Source: Lachnospiraceae bacterium
Lineage (GTDB): Bacteria > Bacillota > Clostridia > Lachnospirales > Lachnospiraceae
Assembly (NCBI GenBank): GCA_900770225.1
Contig: CAAGJU010000112.1
Location: forward strand, 1 to 16,071
DNA length: 16,071 nucleotides
Direction: 5' to 3'
Shown here: piece by piece, positions 14,425 to 16,071 of the stretch
Layout of the letters: every line of letters starts with the position of its first letter
How positions within the stretch are numbered: the stretch's first letter is position 1
The notes under the pieces: generated by a model
Told to the model about the DNA's origin: nothing
Seen by the model: the letters and a program-made list of their open reading frames with translations, nothing else
Databases searched by the model: none
Program-made: the position numbers and the translations under genes

Positions 14425-15666
14425 ATGACATCGATGCGTGAAGATCTGCTTGCGATTGTGCGGAAATCCATAGAGAGCGCGCTGCCGGATCAGGCTGTGG
14501 CGGAAGCTTTGAAATATCTGAAGCGTCCGGAAGGAAAGCTGATTCTTGTGGCGGTAGGCAAGGCGGCCTGGCAGATGGCATATGCCGCGGAAAAACAGCT
14601 TGGAGATACCCTTGATTGCGGCGTATGTATCACAAAGTATGGTCACGTAAAAGGAGAGATTCCTCATGTGACATGCATTGAAGCGGGTCATCCTGTGCCG
14701 GATGGCAATTCAATCAGGGGAGCCAGAGTGGCGGAGAATCTCGTTTCCGGTCTCAGTGAAAAGGATACGGTACTCTTTCTCGTATCCGGAGGCGGATCGG
14801 CGCTGTTTGAGGATCCACTTGTCCCGCTGGAAGAACTTCAGAATATAACGTCGCAGTTACTGGCAAGTGGGGCGGATATTACGGAGATGAACTGTATTCG
14901 CAAGCGTCTTTCACGGGTTAAGGGCGGCCGTTTTGGAAAGATGTGTGCTCCTGCCCGTGTGTTTTCCATTGTTCTTTCGGATATCATCGGGGATTCGCTC
15001 GATATGATTGCCTCCGGACCCGCATATCCGGACAGCAGTACCTGTGAAGATGCGCTGCGTGTTGTTGAGAAATACCATCTGTCCCTTTCAGAAACAGTGA
15101 TGAATTTTCTGGAGCAGGAGACACCGAAACGTCTGAATAACGTAGAATCCTGTGTGACCGGATCGGTGAAACAGCTGTGTCATGCGGCAATGCAGGAAGC
15201 AGAGAAACTGGGATATGAGCCCGTATTTCTGACGGCATCATTGAACTGCACGGCCCGCGATGCGGGATCGTTCCTGTCTTCAATTGCCCGGGATCATGCC
15301 GATACAAAGAAGCCGCTTGCCTATTTTGCAGGCGGAGAAACGGTGGTGCATCTGACTGGGAACGGCCTTGGCGGCCGCAATCAGGAGCTTGCTCTTGCGG
15401 CTGCAGAAGGGATTGACGGTCTGGACAACTGTGCACTTGTTTCTGTTGGCAGTGACGGCACGGACGGTCCAACGGATGCGGCCGGCGGTATCGTCGATGG
15501 AATGACGGCAGGAAAGCTGAAACAATGCGGTATTTCCATTCCTGCCGTGCTGGCAGAGAATGATGCCTACCACGCTTTGAAACAAGTGGATGGGCTTGTG
15601 ATGACAGGAGCGACCGGAACGAATGTCAATGACGTGACGGTATTATTGCTCCGCCCAGCACAATGA
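14425..15666 (+). CDS. Glycerate 2-kinase (GckA/MOFRL family)
   Basis: Predicted 413-residue cytosolic kinase converting D-glycerate and ATP to 2-phosphoglycerate, which enters lower glycolysis. The family landmarks are AVGKAA (43-48), EAGHPVPD (86-93), SGGGSALF (121-128), the MNCIRKRLSRVKGGR stretch (155-169) and LSDIIGDSLDMIASGP. The C-terminal MOFRL part carries GRNQELALAAAEG and GSDGTDGPTDAAGG. Length is normal for the family, and it is distinct from the GarK/GlxK fold. The ATG at 14425 follows GGGGG by about five bases. TTG at 14413 and ATG at 14434 are alternatives. It is the last gene of the operon and follows the garR-like gene after a hairpin, so product and substrate are matched. 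Confidence 0.92.
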   Translation: MTSMREDLLAIVRKSIESALPDQAVAEALKYLKRPEGKLILVAVGKAAWQMAYAAEKQLGDTLDCGVCITKYGHVKGEIPHVTCIEAGHPVPDGNSIRGARVAENLVSGLSEKDTVLFLVSGGGSALFEDPLVPLEELQNITSQLLASGADITEMNCIRKRLSRVKGGRFGKMCAPARVFSIVLSDIIGDSLDMIASGPAYPDSSTCEDALRVVEKYHLSLSETVMNFLEQETPKRLNNVESCVTGSVKQLCHAAMQEAEKLGYEPVFLTASLNCTARDAGSFLSSIARDHADTKKPLAYFAGGETVVHLTGNGLGGRNQELALAAAEGIDGLDNCALVSVGSDGTDGPTDAAGGIVDGMTAGKLKQCGISIPAVLAENDAYHALKQVDGLVMTGATGTNVNDVTVLLLRPAQ

Positions 15667-15697
15667 AAACAAACGAATAGTCTGATACTTGAATAGA

Positions 15698-15729
15698 CCC
15701 GCTTCATACATTATGCAGCGGGCTTTCTT
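15698..15729 (+). terminator. Rho-independent terminator of the five-gene operon
   Basis: CCCGCT (15698-15703) pairs with AGCGGG (15717-15722), followed by CTTTCTT. It lies 31 bases after the glycerate kinase stop. Confidence 0.75.
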
Positions 15730-16025
15730 GCCTGATTTTCAATTGTCAGCGTGTCAGGGGCTGTGAGAGTGTTCGTGTGGTGTCTTAAGTTTTGCCAGGC
15801 AATAAAAAATGCCGCCGATCAGTCCTTCAAGCTAACCAGCGGCCACGTTCTTCATGTTCCTGGAGGGCGGATTTACTGGAAGATAGAAACCAGTGATCAT
15901 TACGAGAGGGCGTACCACAACCAGGAACCTGACTCTATTCTGACCAATTTTTCGCCAGAAATACATAGGAATCATGCAATTCTTTATGGATCTTAAGAAT
16001 ATTTCAGAAATATTTTGCCTGTTTC
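15730..16025. other. Right intergenic stretch
   Basis: From 15667 to 16025 no gene is supported. The stretch holds the plus-strand terminator (15698-15729) and the minus-strand terminator (15801-15843). Between that and the right-edge gene lie about 180 bases (15844-16025) that would form a long 3' untranslated region. An open frame of 81 codons at 15751-15996 (+) has no ribosome site, runs through the minus-strand terminator and resembles nothing I know. Confidence 0.5.
15801..15843 (-). terminator. Minus-strand rho-independent terminator
   Basis: On the minus strand GCCGCTGGTTAG (plus 15832-15843) pairs over 12 positions, three of them G-U, with CTGATCGGCGGC (plus 15811-15822). A T-rich tract follows (plus A-run 15804-15809). 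It would end transcription coming from the gene that enters at the right edge. Confidence 0.8.
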
Positions 16026-16061
16026 TTACTTATTGAAGGCATGAAGCGTCTTGCGCACCGC
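16022..16061. repeat. Right copy of an imperfect direct repeat
   Basis: Same orientation as the copy at 92-131 and offset from it by 15,930 bases. The match may extend past the window end, because homology at protein level continues (G-x-x-AVRK). Confidence 0.7.
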
Positions 16062-16071
16062 ACCTGGACCC
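16026..16071 (-). CDS. C-terminal end of an unidentified gene running off the window
   Basis: The minus strand reads GPGAVRKTLHAFNK followed by TAA at 16026-16028; the rest lies beyond the window. The protein end is basic and helical-looking, and I do not recognise its family. It matches the remnant at 96-161 in nine of the last ten residues (VRKTLHxFNK). A minus-strand terminator at 15801-15843 lies downstream and supports a real transcript from the right. Confidence 0.5.
   Translation of the reverse strand, partial: GPGAVRKTLHAFNK

Noticed and set aside
15751..15996. 81-codon open frame in the right spacer, checked as a possible small gene or transposase fragment
   Set aside because: No ribosome binding site, it runs through a convincing minus-strand terminator, and neither strand gave a recognisable transposase motif.
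1..16071. Mobile element, CRISPR array, tRNA or phage attachment system
   Set aside because: No integrase, transposase, short regularly spaced repeats or cloverleaf sequence was seen. Only the edge repeats hint at insertion.

Overview
The window looks like chromosomal DNA of a Bacillota (Firmicutes) bacterium. Most genes have strong AGGAGG-type ribosome binding sites, the spacers are AT-rich, and coding DNA has a moderate GC content. The protein mix (GPH-type sugar symporter, DUF4982-like GH2, AraC regulator) fits a gut-type carbohydrate user, possibly an Erysipelotrichia relative; that placement is inference. No tRNA, rRNA, CRISPR array, integrase or transposase was found.

Layout from left to right. 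(1) Positions 1-161 hold a short remnant of a minus-strand gene end. (2) A two-component system (response regulator, histidine kinase) lies on the minus strand at 191-1949. (3) Divergent from it are two NAD(P)-dependent short-chain dehydrogenases at 2070-3925. One is of the extended, epimerase-like type. The other is a classical SDR with a long insert between its catalytic Ser and Tyr. (4) A GPH/MelB-type sugar symporter with a charged C-terminal tail (4093-5847) has its own promoter region. It is separated by back-to-back terminators from (5) a minus-strand pair, a D-2-hydroxyacid dehydrogenase and an AraC regulator (5968-8337). (6) A 193-bp divergent control region with 13-bp direct repeats leads into (7) a plus-strand operon of five genes (8531-15666): a GHL6-like TIM-barrel protein, a metallo-beta-lactamase-fold hydrolase, a GH2 glycosidase, tartronate semialdehyde reductase (GarR-type) and glycerate 2-kinase (GckA-type). 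A terminator follows at 15698-15729. (8) The right end holds a minus-strand terminator and the last codons of a minus-strand gene whose end resembles the remnant at the left edge.

Read together, regions 4-7 look like a catabolic locus. A glycoside is imported by the symporter, cleaved in the cytosol by GH2 and perhaps the GHL6-like protein, possibly delactonised by the MBL enzyme, and a C3 acid is channelled to 2-phosphoglycerate by GarR and GckA. The dehydrogenase next to the AraC gene could feed D-glycerate or reduce a related 2-keto acid. The usual sources of tartronate semialdehyde (GarL-type aldolase, glyoxylate carboligase) are not in the window, so the real substrate is open. That is the most interesting biological question here, together with the related sequence found at both window ends.
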